From positions 1-64,000 of the forward strand of contig JAFXIC010000054.1 in the NCBI GenBank assembly GCA_017533485.1: a stretch of DNA of 64,000 nucleotides. The letters are read 5' to 3'. This DNA is from Oscillospiraceae bacterium (lineage in GTDB: Bacteria > Bacillota > Clostridia > Oscillospirales > Ruminococcaceae). The position numbers were made by a program, and so were the translations under genes. The notes beneath the pieces are model-generated. The model was given only the letters and a program-made list of their open reading frames with translations, did no database searches and was not told where the DNA came from. Numbering within the stretch: position 1 is the stretch's first letter; each line of letters opens with the position of its first letter. Of this stretch, positions 1 to 8,137 are shown piece after piece.

Positions 1-113
1 CCCCTTTCAATCCCCTTTCCGTTACCCATCCCCCTCTATTCGAGTGCTCTTACGATAAAAATGGTTGAAAAAAGATATCGTGTGCAATTTATTCTGTTCC
101 TTAAAATGGGATT

Positions 114-230
114 CCAAAGGGATAGTATCCCTTTGGCGGGGTTTGGGGCAGCGCCCCATAATAACTCCATCGGAGATACATATAAACGGGGTTTGGGGCA
201 GCGCCCCATTTCAACTCCATCGGAGATACA
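114..230. repeat. Hairpin plus 50-bp-period tandem direct repeat
   Basis: A perfect 11-bp inverted repeat (CCAAAGGGATA, 114-124, with TATCCCTTTGG, 126-136) is followed by two copies of a 43-bp unit at 138-180 and 188-230. Each unit contains the hairpin GGGGC-AGC-GCCCC (145-157 and 195-207) and ends in ACTCCATCGGAGATACA. The copies differ only around 160-163 and 210-213. No gene is evident in 1-247. This looks like a dispersed intergenic repeat family; the family name is not known to me. Confidence 0.8.
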
Positions 231-247
231 ATATCTGTTTTCGTGTT

Positions 248-760
248 TCAGTTTACTGCTTCTCCCGATTTCTTCATCAATCTGACGATGCCGAAATATA
301 AAACTGCCGAGCCGATCCCCTGTATCAGGTTCCCGGGCGTTGTTTCAAGCAGCTGGGCGAACAGATTTCCATACAGCACCGCTGCCGCAAGCCAATACCC
401 GATTATGGTAATCAGACAGCAGACTGCCGCCGCGGCAAGCGCACGTTTCCCGATCCGCTGATTGCCGCTGATAGAACGAAACGCAATCGCAAGCAGTGCT
501 TTAATAATCGCAGTCGGCAGGATATATGCCGGATAGCCCGAAAAGAAATCTGCCAGCCCGCCGCCCAGCGATGCCGCACAGACCGCATAGGGTGTCGGCA
601 AGGTCACAGCGGCAAGATATATCATCGCATCCCCGCAATGGATATAGCCCGTAGGTGTCGGGATATGAATCAGCGCCGTCAGCAGACAGATCAGTGCTGT
701 CATCATACCGGTCTGCACCAGCAGATACAGCTTTCGTTTTTCTGATTTTCGTTCTTTCAT
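248..760 (-). CDS. ECF transporter S component, possibly for a vitamin B6 compound
   Basis: A 170-residue, very hydrophobic protein with about five to six membrane segments. It has the general look of the substrate-binding S subunit of energy-coupling-factor vitamin importers, including an early GYIHCGDAMIY segment after the first helix, where such proteins shape the substrate pocket. The ATG at 760 is preferred over the upstream one at 787 because GGAG lies about 10 nt before it. It starts 39 nt after the stop of the pyridoxal kinase gene on the same strand, so the two are probably co-transcribed. By context the substrate may be pyridoxine or a related pyrimidine; sequence alone does not fix it. 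No EcfA or EcfT genes are in the window, so the energising module must be encoded elsewhere. Confidence 0.75.
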   Translation of the reverse strand: MKERKSEKRKLYLLVQTGMMTALICLLTALIHIPTPTGYIHCGDAMIYLAAVTLPTPYAVCAASLGGGLADFFSGYPAYILPTAIIKALLAIAFRSISGNQRIGKRALAAAAVCCLITIIGYWLAAAVLYGNLFAQLLETTPGNLIQGIGSAVLYFGIVRLMKKSGEAVN

Positions 761-799
761 CTCAATACATCTCCATTCATCATACAAACCGTAAATCTA

Positions 800-1630
800 T
801 TATAAATACTCGCAGATATTCCGCAAAAGCGGCTCGAACAATACCCCCTCGTCCAGCGGTGTCTGCTGTCCGAGCGTATATTGTGTGACATCCGAAAGAA
901 ATCTTCCGGCGATCTGAACCGCGTCCGCCAGCGGCTTTCGGTTTGCCAGCGCACCGCAGAGCACTGACGCAAACAAATCTCCTGTTCCCGAAAACAAAGA
1001 CTTTGTCCGGTGGATCACAGAAAATTCCGGTTCCGCTCCCGTGTAGGTGAGATTACAGATAATATCCTCGCGCACAATGCCTGTAATGACTGCCGCGCGG
1101 CATCCGAGCGTCAGCAGGGATTCCGCCATCGCAACCGCTTCTGCCGTATGCAATGCCTCGCCGTGATACGGCGTTCCGGTCAGCAGACAGGCTTCTGTTA
1201 CATTCGGCGTAATGATATCGGCATATGCCACAAGTTCGCGCATCGAATCACATAATGCGCGGTTATAGGTCGAATACAGCTTTCCGCAGTCCCCCATGAC
1301 CGTATCCAGCAGAATCATACAGTCGGGATTCTTTGATTTCTGATACTGGAAAAACTGGCGCAGCAGCGACATCTGTCGCTCGGAGCCTAAAAAACCGCTG
1401 TATACCATGTCAAAATCCAGATCGTTCCAGCTCCGGAGATATGCCGCCATGCCGTCTGTCAGATCGGTGAAGCTGAAATTCGTAAAGCCGGTATGCTTCG
1501 ATAAGACGGCTGTCGGAACAGGACACGCCTGTACACCCATGACCGACAGCACCGGCAATGCTGTCGTCAGCGAACACCGCCCATAGCCGGATAAATCGTT
1601 GATACAGGCAACTCTCGGTACTCTGTGCAT
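800..1630 (-). CDS. pdxY: Pyridoxal/pyridoxamine kinase (PfkB/ribokinase-like fold)
   Basis: A cytosolic kinase that phosphorylates B6 vitamers to their 5'-phosphates. The N-terminus CINDLSGYGRCSLT matches the substrate-binding start of the PdxK/PdxY family. The C-terminal SGTGDLFASVL is the anion-hole/catalytic-Asp motif of ribokinase-like kinases. The 276-residue length is normal. An open frame runs on to 1744, but the ATG at 1630 has a near-perfect Shine-Dalgarno (GAGGAGGG, 9 nt upstream), which decides the start. A ThiD-like hydroxymethylpyrimidine kinase is the main alternative, but the PdxY-type N-terminus argues against it. The gene is followed by the ECF S-component gene and preceded by an unusually long leader. 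Confidence 0.88.
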   Translation of the reverse strand: MHRVPRVACINDLSGYGRCSLTTALPVLSVMGVQACPVPTAVLSKHTGFTNFSFTDLTDGMAAYLRSWNDLDFDMVYSGFLGSERQMSLLRQFFQYQKSKNPDCMILLDTVMGDCGKLYSTYNRALCDSMRELVAYADIITPNVTEACLLTGTPYHGEALHTAEAVAMAESLLTLGCRAAVITGIVREDIICNLTYTGAEPEFSVIHRTKSLFSGTGDLFASVLCGALANRKPLADAVQIAGRFLSDVTQYTLGQQTPLDEGVLFEPLLRNICEYL

Positions 1631-1653
1631 ACGCGCGTTCCCTCCTCTTTTCC

Positions 1654-1674
1654 AAAAAAACGGGCATTTCCCGT
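1654..1674 (-). terminator. Terminator-like hairpin in the pdxY leader
   Basis: On the minus strand ACGGG-AAATG-CCCGT is followed by seven T, ending about 16 nt before the gene's ribosome-binding site. The stem is only 5 bp (plus A/T pairs), so efficiency is uncertain. Its position between promoter and start codon suggests attenuation rather than the end of an operon. Confidence 0.45.
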
Positions 1675-1879
1675 ATTTTCCATTTTTTCTCGTATCATCC
1701 ATCGCAAATACGAGCTTTTTCTTCGTTCCATACCCTGAATTCACAAATGATACGCAGGGTCGTCAAATTCCAAGAAATCCGACGTTTTCACCGGAATATG
1801 AAAATATGCCCCCGGTTTCTTCCGGCTGACTCGTCCTCATGCCGGTTGCAATTCATTTTTTCACTGTGTTACAATAACC

Positions 1880-1893
1880 ATACTGTACAGTAT
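1880..1893. promoter_or_regulatory. Perfect 14-bp palindrome downstream of the pdxY promoter
   Basis: ATACTGTACAGTAT reads the same on both strands. It sits about 20-35 nt downstream of the expected transcription start of the pdxY promoter. The position suits a repressor roadblock operator; the regulator is unknown. Confidence 0.4.
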
Positions 1894-1920
1894 TTCCTAT
1901 CCGTGCATCGGCATTTTCAT

Positions 1921-1949
1921 ATTATAGCACATCCGTTTTTAAATTGCAA
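1921..1949 (-). promoter_or_regulatory. Promoter of the pdxY-ECF pair
   Basis: On the minus strand TTGCAA (1944-1949) and TATAAT (1921-1926) are separated by 17 bp, with an extended -10 TGC. It predicts a leader of about 280 nt before the start at 1630. The rest of the 490-nt gap 1631-2120 holds the palindrome, the terminator-like hairpin and the weak rightward promoter; no convincing small gene was seen. Confidence 0.75.
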
Positions 1950-2040
1950 CTGTTTCTCGCTTCCACAAACCCTGTGATTGTCACCACAAACAAAGCAACG
2001 TAAATCCGTGCAATTAGCGAAGTGCTGAAAATTCCGGTTG

Positions 2041-2072
2041 TTCACAGTTTTATCACATTTTTTTGCTATTAT
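2041..2072 (+). promoter_or_regulatory. Possible promoter of the ABC transporter gene
   Basis: TATTAT (2067-2072) is preceded by an extended TGC. The best -35 (TTCACA, 2041-2046) is 20 bp away, longer than ideal. Confidence 0.4.
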
Positions 2073-2120
2073 AGTATTCTCAGGAATTCTGCCATCAAAA
2101 ATCAGAAAGGGTGCTCGCAT

Positions 2121-5100
2121 TTGCTGAAACTCAAAGGTATTAAGAAGAATTACCTCGCCGGAGATAACGAGGTACAGGCGCTCAAAGGAATTGATGTTTC
2201 ATTCCGGAAAAGTGAGTTTGTTGCCGTGCTCGGCCCGTCCGGATGCGGTAAAACCACATTGCTTAACATCATCGGCGGTCTTGACCGCTACTCCGACGGT
2301 GACCTCATCATCCAGGAAACCTCTACCAAGCAATACTCCGATAAGGACTGGGACCACTACCGCAATCATACCATCGGCTTTGTCTTCCAGACCTATAACC
2401 TGATCCCCCATCAGACTGTACTGGCAAATGTCGAGCTTGCGCTGACGCTTTCGGGCGTTTCCAAGTCCGAACGCAGAGAACGTGCAAAGAAAATGCTGGA
2501 ACGCGTCGGCCTCGGCGACCAGCTCAACAAAAAACCAACCCAGATGTCCGGCGGTCAGATGCAGCGTGTTGCAATCGCGCGTGCGCTCATCAATAATCCC
2601 GAAATTCTCCTTGCGGATGAGCCGACAGGTGCGCTCGATACCGAAACCAGCGTCCAGATCATGGACCTTCTCAAGGAAATCGCAAAAGACCGCCTCGTGA
2701 TTATGGTCACCCATAACCCCGAACTCGCCGAACAGTATGCAAACCGTATCCTCCGCTTCTTAGACGGCAAAATGCTCAGCGATTCCAACCCCTATACCGA
2801 ACAGCAGCAGGAGGCTGATCTCAAAAAGCTCAGAAAGGCTGCCGAAAAAGAAGCGAAAAAAGCTCTGAAAGATGGCAAAAAGCAAAAGAAGAAAAAAGAA
2901 AAGCGCGTGTCGATGAGCTTCCTCACCGCTTTCTCCCTCTCCCTCAATAACCTGATGACCAAAAAAGGCAGAACAATCCTCACCGCCTTTGCCGGTTCCA
3001 TCGGTATCATCGGTATCTCCCTCATCCTCTCCCTCTCCGATGGCTTCCAGACCTATATCAATGAAGTTCAGGAAAATACCCTCTCCTCTTATCCGCTGAT
3101 GATCGAGCGTCAGGCTGCCGATCTCTCCAGCCTGATGGAAAATATTGCCGGCGAAACCGAAGAACGCGAAGCGCATGAGCTCGATAAGGTCTATATCAGC
3201 GATACCGCAACCGAAATGATGAATGCGATGGTCGCCGAGGTCAAGGATAATGACATGGCTTCCCTCAAGCACTATCTCGAAGACCATGCCGAAGAACTCA
3301 AAGACTATAATATCGAATATACCTATAACCTCACACCGCAGATCTTCCTTGCCGATACCAGTGACCAGATCGTAACCGTAAACCCCAACCCGATGGTGGA
3401 CGCCTACTACTCTATGCTCGGTTATGATATGAGCAGTGCCGCATCCTCCTACTCCTCCCTTATGAGCATGGGCACTTCCATGATGGACGTCTGGGCGAAG
3501 CTTTACGGCGATCAGCAGCTCCTTGAAACACAGTACGATGTGCTCGCCGGCGACTGGCCGAAAGATAAACAGGAAGTCGTGCTGGTTGTCGATGACAACA
3601 ACGAAATCACCGACCTCACCATGTACGGCCTCGGACTGCGTGATGCATCCGAAATCTCCGACGCATTCGATAAGATCATGGCGGGCGAAACCCTCGAATC
3701 CCAAGCAGATGCTTTCGATTACGATGAACTCCTCAATATGGAATTCCGCCTCCTCCTCAATACCGATATCTATGAATTCAACGAGGAAGAAAACCGCTGG
3801 ATCGACCGCTCCAAAGATGATGAATTCATGAGCGAACAGATCAAGGACGGTCTTCCGATCCATATCTCCGGTATCGTCCGTGTGAAATCCGGCGTGACCT
3901 CCGGCGCACTGATGCCCGGTACGATCTGCTATACCAATGACCTCGTGGAATACCTCCTCGATGAAATCGCAGATACCGATATCGTGAAAGCACAGCTGGA
4001 CGATCCCGATAAGGATATCTTCACCGGCTATGCCTTCGAAGACTTTGAGGATGTCACAATCGACGATGTATATGACTATATCGACAATATGAGCCAGGCA
4101 GAGCTTGCACAGATTCAGGGAATGTTCTCCTCGTTCTATGGCGATATGTTCGATGAAAGCGATGTCACCGAAGCAATCGCATCCATGAGCGATGAAGAAC
4201 TGGTTGCTGCTGTCGCACCCCAGATGCTCGCCGCCAAAACAACGGAGGAAGCAAAGCTCTTCGCCGCCACTGAGGAAGGTCAGCCTGCGATGATGATGGC
4301 TGCCGCACAAAAGCTCGGCGTCGAACCAACACCCGATGTGCTCGATTCACTGACCGATGATGAGCTGCTCGAAGTCTATAAGGAACTCCTGATGTCTCAG
4401 CTCACTGCGGATCAGATCCGTCAGAATATCGCCAATATGTCCCCCGAAGAACAGTCCGCTCTCGCACAGTCCTTCAATCCCGCAGGCGATGCCGAAAGCG
4501 TAAAGGCAATGCTCAGCTCGATGGACGAGGATCAGCTCCTCAAAATCTTTAAAGACCGTCTGATGGCACAGTCTACCCAGAATACCTATGAGGGCAACCT
4601 CGATGTCCTCGGTATGCATGACCCCGATGAACCGTTCGCAATCCAGATCTACTCCCCCAGCTTCGAGGCAAAAGAGAATTTTGAAGCGTTCATGGATGAT
4701 TATAACAAGATGCAGCAGGATAAGGGAAATGATGACAGCGTCATCGAATATACCGACTATATCGGTATCCTCCTCTCCTCAATCACCAAAATCATCAACA
4801 TGGTATCCTATGTACTGATCGGATTCGTTTCCATCTCCCTTGTCGTTTCCTCGATTATGATCGGTATTATCACCTATATCTCCGTTCTCGAACGTACCGA
4901 GGAAATCGGTATCCTCCGTTCTATCGGTGCTTCGAAGCGTGACGTCGGTCATGTATTCAACGCAGAAACTGTTCTCATCGGTCTCGTTTCCGGTATCCTC
5001 GGCGTTACCATTACCATGCTCCTCGATATCCCGATCAATATGATTATCGAACACGTTTCCGGTGTACCCGATGTCGCATTCCTCCGTCTAACCTATGCCG

Positions 5101-5204
5101 GTATTCTGGTCGCAATCAGCGTCATCCTCACGCTCATTTCGGGTATCATCCCCTCCCGTCTTGCCGCAAAGAAAGATCCTGTCATCGCTTTGCGCTCCGA
5201 ATAA
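2121..5204 (+). CDS. MacB-like ABC transporter, ATPase and permease fused, with a large extracytoplasmic domain
   Basis: A 1027-residue membrane transporter. The N-terminal 230 residues are a LolD/MacB-type ATPase: Walker A GPSGCGKTT, signature MSGGQMQRVAIARAL, Walker B ILLADEPTGALD and H-loop VTHN. A basic, Lys-rich linker leads to the first membrane helix (about residues 295-320). After that comes a roughly 550-residue external domain, then an FtsX-type permease end with three helices and the conserved ERTEEIGILRSIGAS segment. The chosen start is TTG at 2121, with AGAAAGG about 10 nt upstream; a GTG at 2022 in the same frame has no ribosome-binding site and would add a poorly conserved extension. 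The external domain contains several short acidic helical motifs (MSDEEL, LTDDEL, MSPEEQ, MDEDQL). Substrate unknown; peptides, antimicrobials or lipids are typical of the family. Confidence 0.88.
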   Translation: MLKLKGIKKNYLAGDNEVQALKGIDVSFRKSEFVAVLGPSGCGKTTLLNIIGGLDRYSDGDLIIQETSTKQYSDKDWDHYRNHTIGFVFQTYNLIPHQTVLANVELALTLSGVSKSERRERAKKMLERVGLGDQLNKKPTQMSGGQMQRVAIARALINNPEILLADEPTGALDTETSVQIMDLLKEIAKDRLVIMVTHNPELAEQYANRILRFLDGKMLSDSNPYTEQQQEADLKKLRKAAEKEAKKALKDGKKQKKKKEKRVSMSFLTAFSLSLNNLMTKKGRTILTAFAGSIGIIGISLILSLSDGFQTYINEVQENTLSSYPLMIERQAADLSSLMENIAGETEEREAHELDKVYISDTATEMMNAMVAEVKDNDMASLKHYLEDHAEELKDYNIEYTYNLTPQIFLADTSDQIVTVNPNPMVDAYYSMLGYDMSSAASSYSSLMSMGTSMMDVWAKLYGDQQLLETQYDVLAGDWPKDKQEVVLVVDDNNEITDLTMYGLGLRDASEISDAFDKIMAGETLESQADAFDYDELLNMEFRLLLNTDIYEFNEEENRWIDRSKDDEFMSEQIKDGLPIHISGIVRVKSGVTSGALMPGTICYTNDLVEYLLDEIADTDIVKAQLDDPDKDIFTGYAFEDFEDVTIDDVYDYIDNMSQAELAQIQGMFSSFYGDMFDESDVTEAIASMSDEELVAAVAPQMLAAKTTEEAKLFAATEEGQPAMMMAAAQKLGVEPTPDVLDSLTDDELLEVYKELLMSQLTADQIRQNIANMSPEEQSALAQSFNPAGDAESVKAMLSSMDEDQLLKIFKDRLMAQSTQNTYEGNLDVLGMHDPDEPFAIQIYSPSFEAKENFEAFMDDYNKMQQDKGNDDSVIEYTDYIGILLSSITKIINMVSYVLIGFVSISLVVSSIMIGIITYISVLERTEEIGILRSIGASKRDVGHVFNAETVLIGLVSGILGVTITMLLDIPINMIIEHVSGVPDVAFLRLTYAGILVAISVILTLISGIIPSRLAAKKDPVIALRSE

Positions 5205-5235
5205 GACAACTGCACCGAATATGCCAAATATGCCA

Positions 5236-5269
5236 AAAGGCTGCATTCCGTTTTTGGAATGCAGCCTTT
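5236..5269. terminator. Bidirectional terminator between the ABC transporter gene and prfB
   Basis: AAAGGCTGCATTCC (5236-5249) pairs with GGAATGCAGCCTTT (5256-5269) around a GTTTTT loop. T-rich ends exist on both strands, so it can serve both convergent genes. Confidence 0.9.
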
Positions 5270-5305
5270 CTGATACTATGATGATATCACAGGAAATACC
5301 GCCGG

Positions 5306-6439
5306 TTATTCTGCGGAAGATGCGGCACCAAGTGTACCGTGGGACAGTGCCTTCAGGTAGGCATTGATAAACGAATCCAGCTCACCGTCCATGACTGCCT
5401 GTACATTACCGTTTTCACAGCCGGTACGATGGTCTTTTACGAGCGTATAGGGCATGAATACATAGGAGCGGATCTGGCTGCCCCATTCAATCTTGAGCTG
5501 TGTGCCCTTAATATCCGAAATCTTTTCGAGATGCTCACGCTCCTTGATCTCCACAAGCTTCGCGCGCAGCATCTTCATACAGAAATCCTTGTTCTGGAAC
5601 TGGCTTCGCTGGGTCTGGCAGGAAACCACGATTCCCGTCGGAAGATGGGTCAGTCGAACCGCAGACGAGGTCCTGTTGATATGCTGACCGCCGGCTCCCG
5701 ATGAACGGAATACGTCCATCTTGATATCCTCCGGACGAATCTCTACTTCAACATCATCTGCAATTTCCGGCATAACTTCCAGCGCAGCAAACGAAGTATG
5801 TCTTCTTCCGGATGAGTCGAACGGTGAAACACGAACCAGTCTGTGTACGCCGGCTTCGGATTTCAGGAATCCATAGGCATTCTCACCCTGCACCATAAAC
5901 GATGCCGATTTTACGCCCGCTTCATCTCCGTCCAGCCAATCCAGCAGGTCTACCTTAAAGCCATGACCTTCCGCATATTTATTATACATACGATAAAGCA
6001 TCTGCGTCCAGTCCTGTGCCTCGGTTCCGCCTGCACCTGCATGAAGCGTCAGAATTGCATTCGAATTGTCATACTCGCCCGTCAGCAGGGTTTTCAGCTT
6101 CTCTTCGTCCAGCATCTCTCTGAATCTTGCCGCATCCGCTGCAAGATCCTCGTTCGAGGACTCATCCCCCTCCTCCAGACACATATCAATCATTCCGATC
6201 GTATCTTCCATCAGAGACTTGAGCTTCTCATACCGCTCTACCTTATTCTCCAGCGTCCGGATGGTTGCCATCACGCGCTGGGACTTCTCTACATCATCCC
6301 AGAAGCCGTCATATGTGACCTGAATCTGCAAATCGGACAGCTCGGATTTCGCGCGCGCAATCTGGAGCACTTCTTCCAGCTCCTGTACCTCCGGTCTTGC
6401 GTTCACAAGCTCGCTTCGAATTTCTTCCAATAAAATCAT
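5306..6439 (-). CDS. prfB: Peptide chain release factor 2, without the programmed frameshift
   Basis: A 377-residue translation termination factor for UGA and UAA codons. The tripeptide anticodon SPF (in RVSPFDSSGRRHTS) identifies RF2 rather than RF1. GAGGQHINRTSSAVR is the peptidyl-tRNA hydrolysis loop with the universal GGQ. Unlike most RF2 genes, the frame is continuous from the start codon, with no in-frame UGA or slippery CUU near codon 25. The ATG at 6439 has AAAGGA 9 nt upstream. The gene stands alone, with its own promoter and a shared terminator. Confidence 0.95.
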   Translation of the reverse strand: MILLEEIRSELVNARPEVQELEEVLQIARAKSELSDLQIQVTYDGFWDDVEKSQRVMATIRTLENKVERYEKLKSLMEDTIGMIDMCLEEGDESSNEDLAADAARFREMLDEEKLKTLLTGEYDNSNAILTLHAGAGGTEAQDWTQMLYRMYNKYAEGHGFKVDLLDWLDGDEAGVKSASFMVQGENAYGFLKSEAGVHRLVRVSPFDSSGRRHTSFAALEVMPEIADDVEVEIRPEDIKMDVFRSSGAGGQHINRTSSAVRLTHLPTGIVVSCQTQRSQFQNKDFCMKMLRAKLVEIKEREHLEKISDIKGTQLKIEWGSQIRSYVFMPYTLVKDHRTGCENGNVQAVMDGELDSFINAYLKALSHGTLGAASSAE

Positions 6440-6495
6440 GGTTTCGATCCTTTCCGTTCGATATTACCTGATTGCCTTAAAAGCCTATCCTATTT

Positions 6496-6524
6496 ATTTT
6501 ACCTGATTTTTGAGAATCTGTCAA
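6496..6524 (-). promoter_or_regulatory. Promoter of prfB
   Basis: On the minus strand TTGACA (6519-6524), 17-bp spacer, TAAAAT (6496-6501). Confidence 0.8.
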
Positions 6525-6593
6525 CCACCAATTTCAATTTTTTTCATTCTCTCCGGCTTCTTCTTGTTTTTTGAAAAAAACCTGCGGAAACAC

Positions 6594-6622
6594 TTGATTT
6601 TCCCAGACCAATTTGTTATAAT
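6594..6622 (+). promoter_or_regulatory. Promoter of glmU-pth-mfd
   Basis: TTGATT (6594-6599), 17-bp spacer, TATAAT (6617-6622) with an extended TGT immediately before the -10. Confidence 0.82.
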
Positions 6623-6719
6623 AATAGAATATCGAAAAATGATGCTCAGCGGTGCGCTTTTTCTCCCGCATCGCTTTTCTCTGTGATACATGACATTTTG
6701 ATTAGGAGGCTCTTTATTT

Positions 6720-8084
6720 ATGAATCAGGCAGTCATTCTGGCAGGCGGTCAGGGAAAACGCATGAAAGCACCAATCCCCAAGCCGATGTTCAAGGTCTTG
6801 GGCGAACCAATGCTCGAATGGGTGCTCAGCGCCTGCGAAGCGGCTGAGCTTTCCCGTACCTGCGTCGTCACCGGCTATGAATCCAACCAGATTGAAGCAT
6901 ATCTCGGAGATCGCTGCCGTACTGTTTTCCAGGCAGAACGCCTCGGTACCGGACACGCGGTCATGCAGACCATTCCCTTCCTCTCCGAAGATACTTCCGG
7001 CAGCACACTTGTCCTCTGCGGCGATGCGCCCTTTATCGACAGCCGCACAATTGCGGATTCCCTCCTTCGCCATACAAAAGAAAAAAATGCCGTTACCGTC
7101 ATCACCGCAACCGTCGAACAGCCCTTCGGATATGGAAGAATCCTCCGTACCGACAGCGGTATCGCAGGCATTGTCGAAGAAAAAGACGCAACCGATGAAC
7201 AGCGGAAAATTACCGAAATCAATTCCGGCTGCTACTGGTTCCGCACCGCCGACCTCATTCAGCTCCTCGGCAAAATTACAAATGACAACAAACAGCAGGA
7301 ATATTACCTCACCGATACCATTGCCATCGCGCTTCAGGACGGACTGCGTGCCGGTGCGTTCTGCTCAAAAAATCCGAATGTGGTACTCGGCGCGAATGAC
7401 AGAAAAGGCCTTTTAAAGCTCAATACCGCGGCGAGAATGGCTGTCCTCGAACAGCATATGGATAACGGCGTCGGATTCTGCTGTACCGACGGCATCATCA
7501 TCGAACGCCATGTCGAAATCGGTGCGGGCACAGAAATCCTCCCCGGTACCATCATCCGCGGAAATTCCAGAATCGGCTGCAACTGTACAATCGGCCCGAA
7601 CTGCATCATCGAAAATACTGTCATCGGTGACAATTCCGTTCTCAATTCTGTCCAGGCGTATGATTCGGTGATGGATTCGGATGTAAAAATCGGCCCGTTC
7701 GTGCATATCCGCCCCGGCTCCCATATCGCTTCCAATACCTTAATCGGTGATTTCGTGGAAATTAAAAATTCCGAAATCGGTGCGAATACCGCAATCTCCC
7801 ATCTCGCTTATGTCGGCGACAGCAATGTCGGAGAATACGTCAATATCGGATGCGGCTGTGCAACCGTCAACTTCGACGGCATCAAAAAATCACGCTGCGA
7901 AATCGGTGACCACGCCTTTATCGGCTGCAATACCAATCTCATCGCTCCCGTTTCCCTCGGAACCTATGCCTATACCGCAGCCGGCACTACCGTCACCGCG
8001 GATGTACCCGATTACGCACTCGCCATCGACCGCGGTACGCTCAGTATCCGCGACGGATATTCGAAAAAGAAATTCGAAACATAA
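6720..8084 (+). CDS. glmU: Bifunctional UDP-GlcNAc pyrophosphorylase / glucosamine-1-phosphate acetyltransferase
   Basis: Makes UDP-GlcNAc, the precursor of peptidoglycan and teichoic acids, in the cytosol. The N-terminal uridylyltransferase domain opens with LAGGQGKRM and a Lys (KPMF) typical of sugar-nucleotide transferases. From about residue 245 the protein is a left-handed beta-helix with repeated hexapeptides (for example IGCNCTIGPNCIIENTVIGDN), the acetyltransferase half. The 454-residue length is standard. The ATG is preceded by a perfect AGGAGG at 6704-6709. It heads a glmU-pth-mfd cluster; similar gcaD-pth-mfd neighbourhoods are known from Bacillus. Confidence 0.95.
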   Translation: MNQAVILAGGQGKRMKAPIPKPMFKVLGEPMLEWVLSACEAAELSRTCVVTGYESNQIEAYLGDRCRTVFQAERLGTGHAVMQTIPFLSEDTSGSTLVLCGDAPFIDSRTIADSLLRHTKEKNAVTVITATVEQPFGYGRILRTDSGIAGIVEEKDATDEQRKITEINSGCYWFRTADLIQLLGKITNDNKQQEYYLTDTIAIALQDGLRAGAFCSKNPNVVLGANDRKGLLKLNTAARMAVLEQHMDNGVGFCCTDGIIIERHVEIGAGTEILPGTIIRGNSRIGCNCTIGPNCIIENTVIGDNSVLNSVQAYDSVMDSDVKIGPFVHIRPGSHIASNTLIGDFVEIKNSEIGANTAISHLAYVGDSNVGEYVNIGCGCATVNFDGIKKSRCEIGDHAFIGCNTNLIAPVSLGTYAYTAAGTTVTADVPDYALAIDRGTLSIRDGYSKKKFET

Positions 8085-8137
8085 AGAATCTCCCCCCCAG
8101 CAGCATTCAGATTGAATCGGAAAGGACTCCCGCAAGA

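Noticed and set aside
1700..1850. Hammerhead-like or TPP-riboswitch-like sequence in the pdxY leader (GAGGACGAGTC, GAAGAAACC)
   Set aside because: The required core bases of a hammerhead and the TPP consensus are not present in the right order.
2760..4310. Long open frame (516 codons) on the minus strand inside the ABC transporter gene
   Set aside because: It is antisense to a gene with clear ATPase and permease motifs; its His/Gly/Ile/Phe-rich composition is the usual shadow of GC-biased codons.
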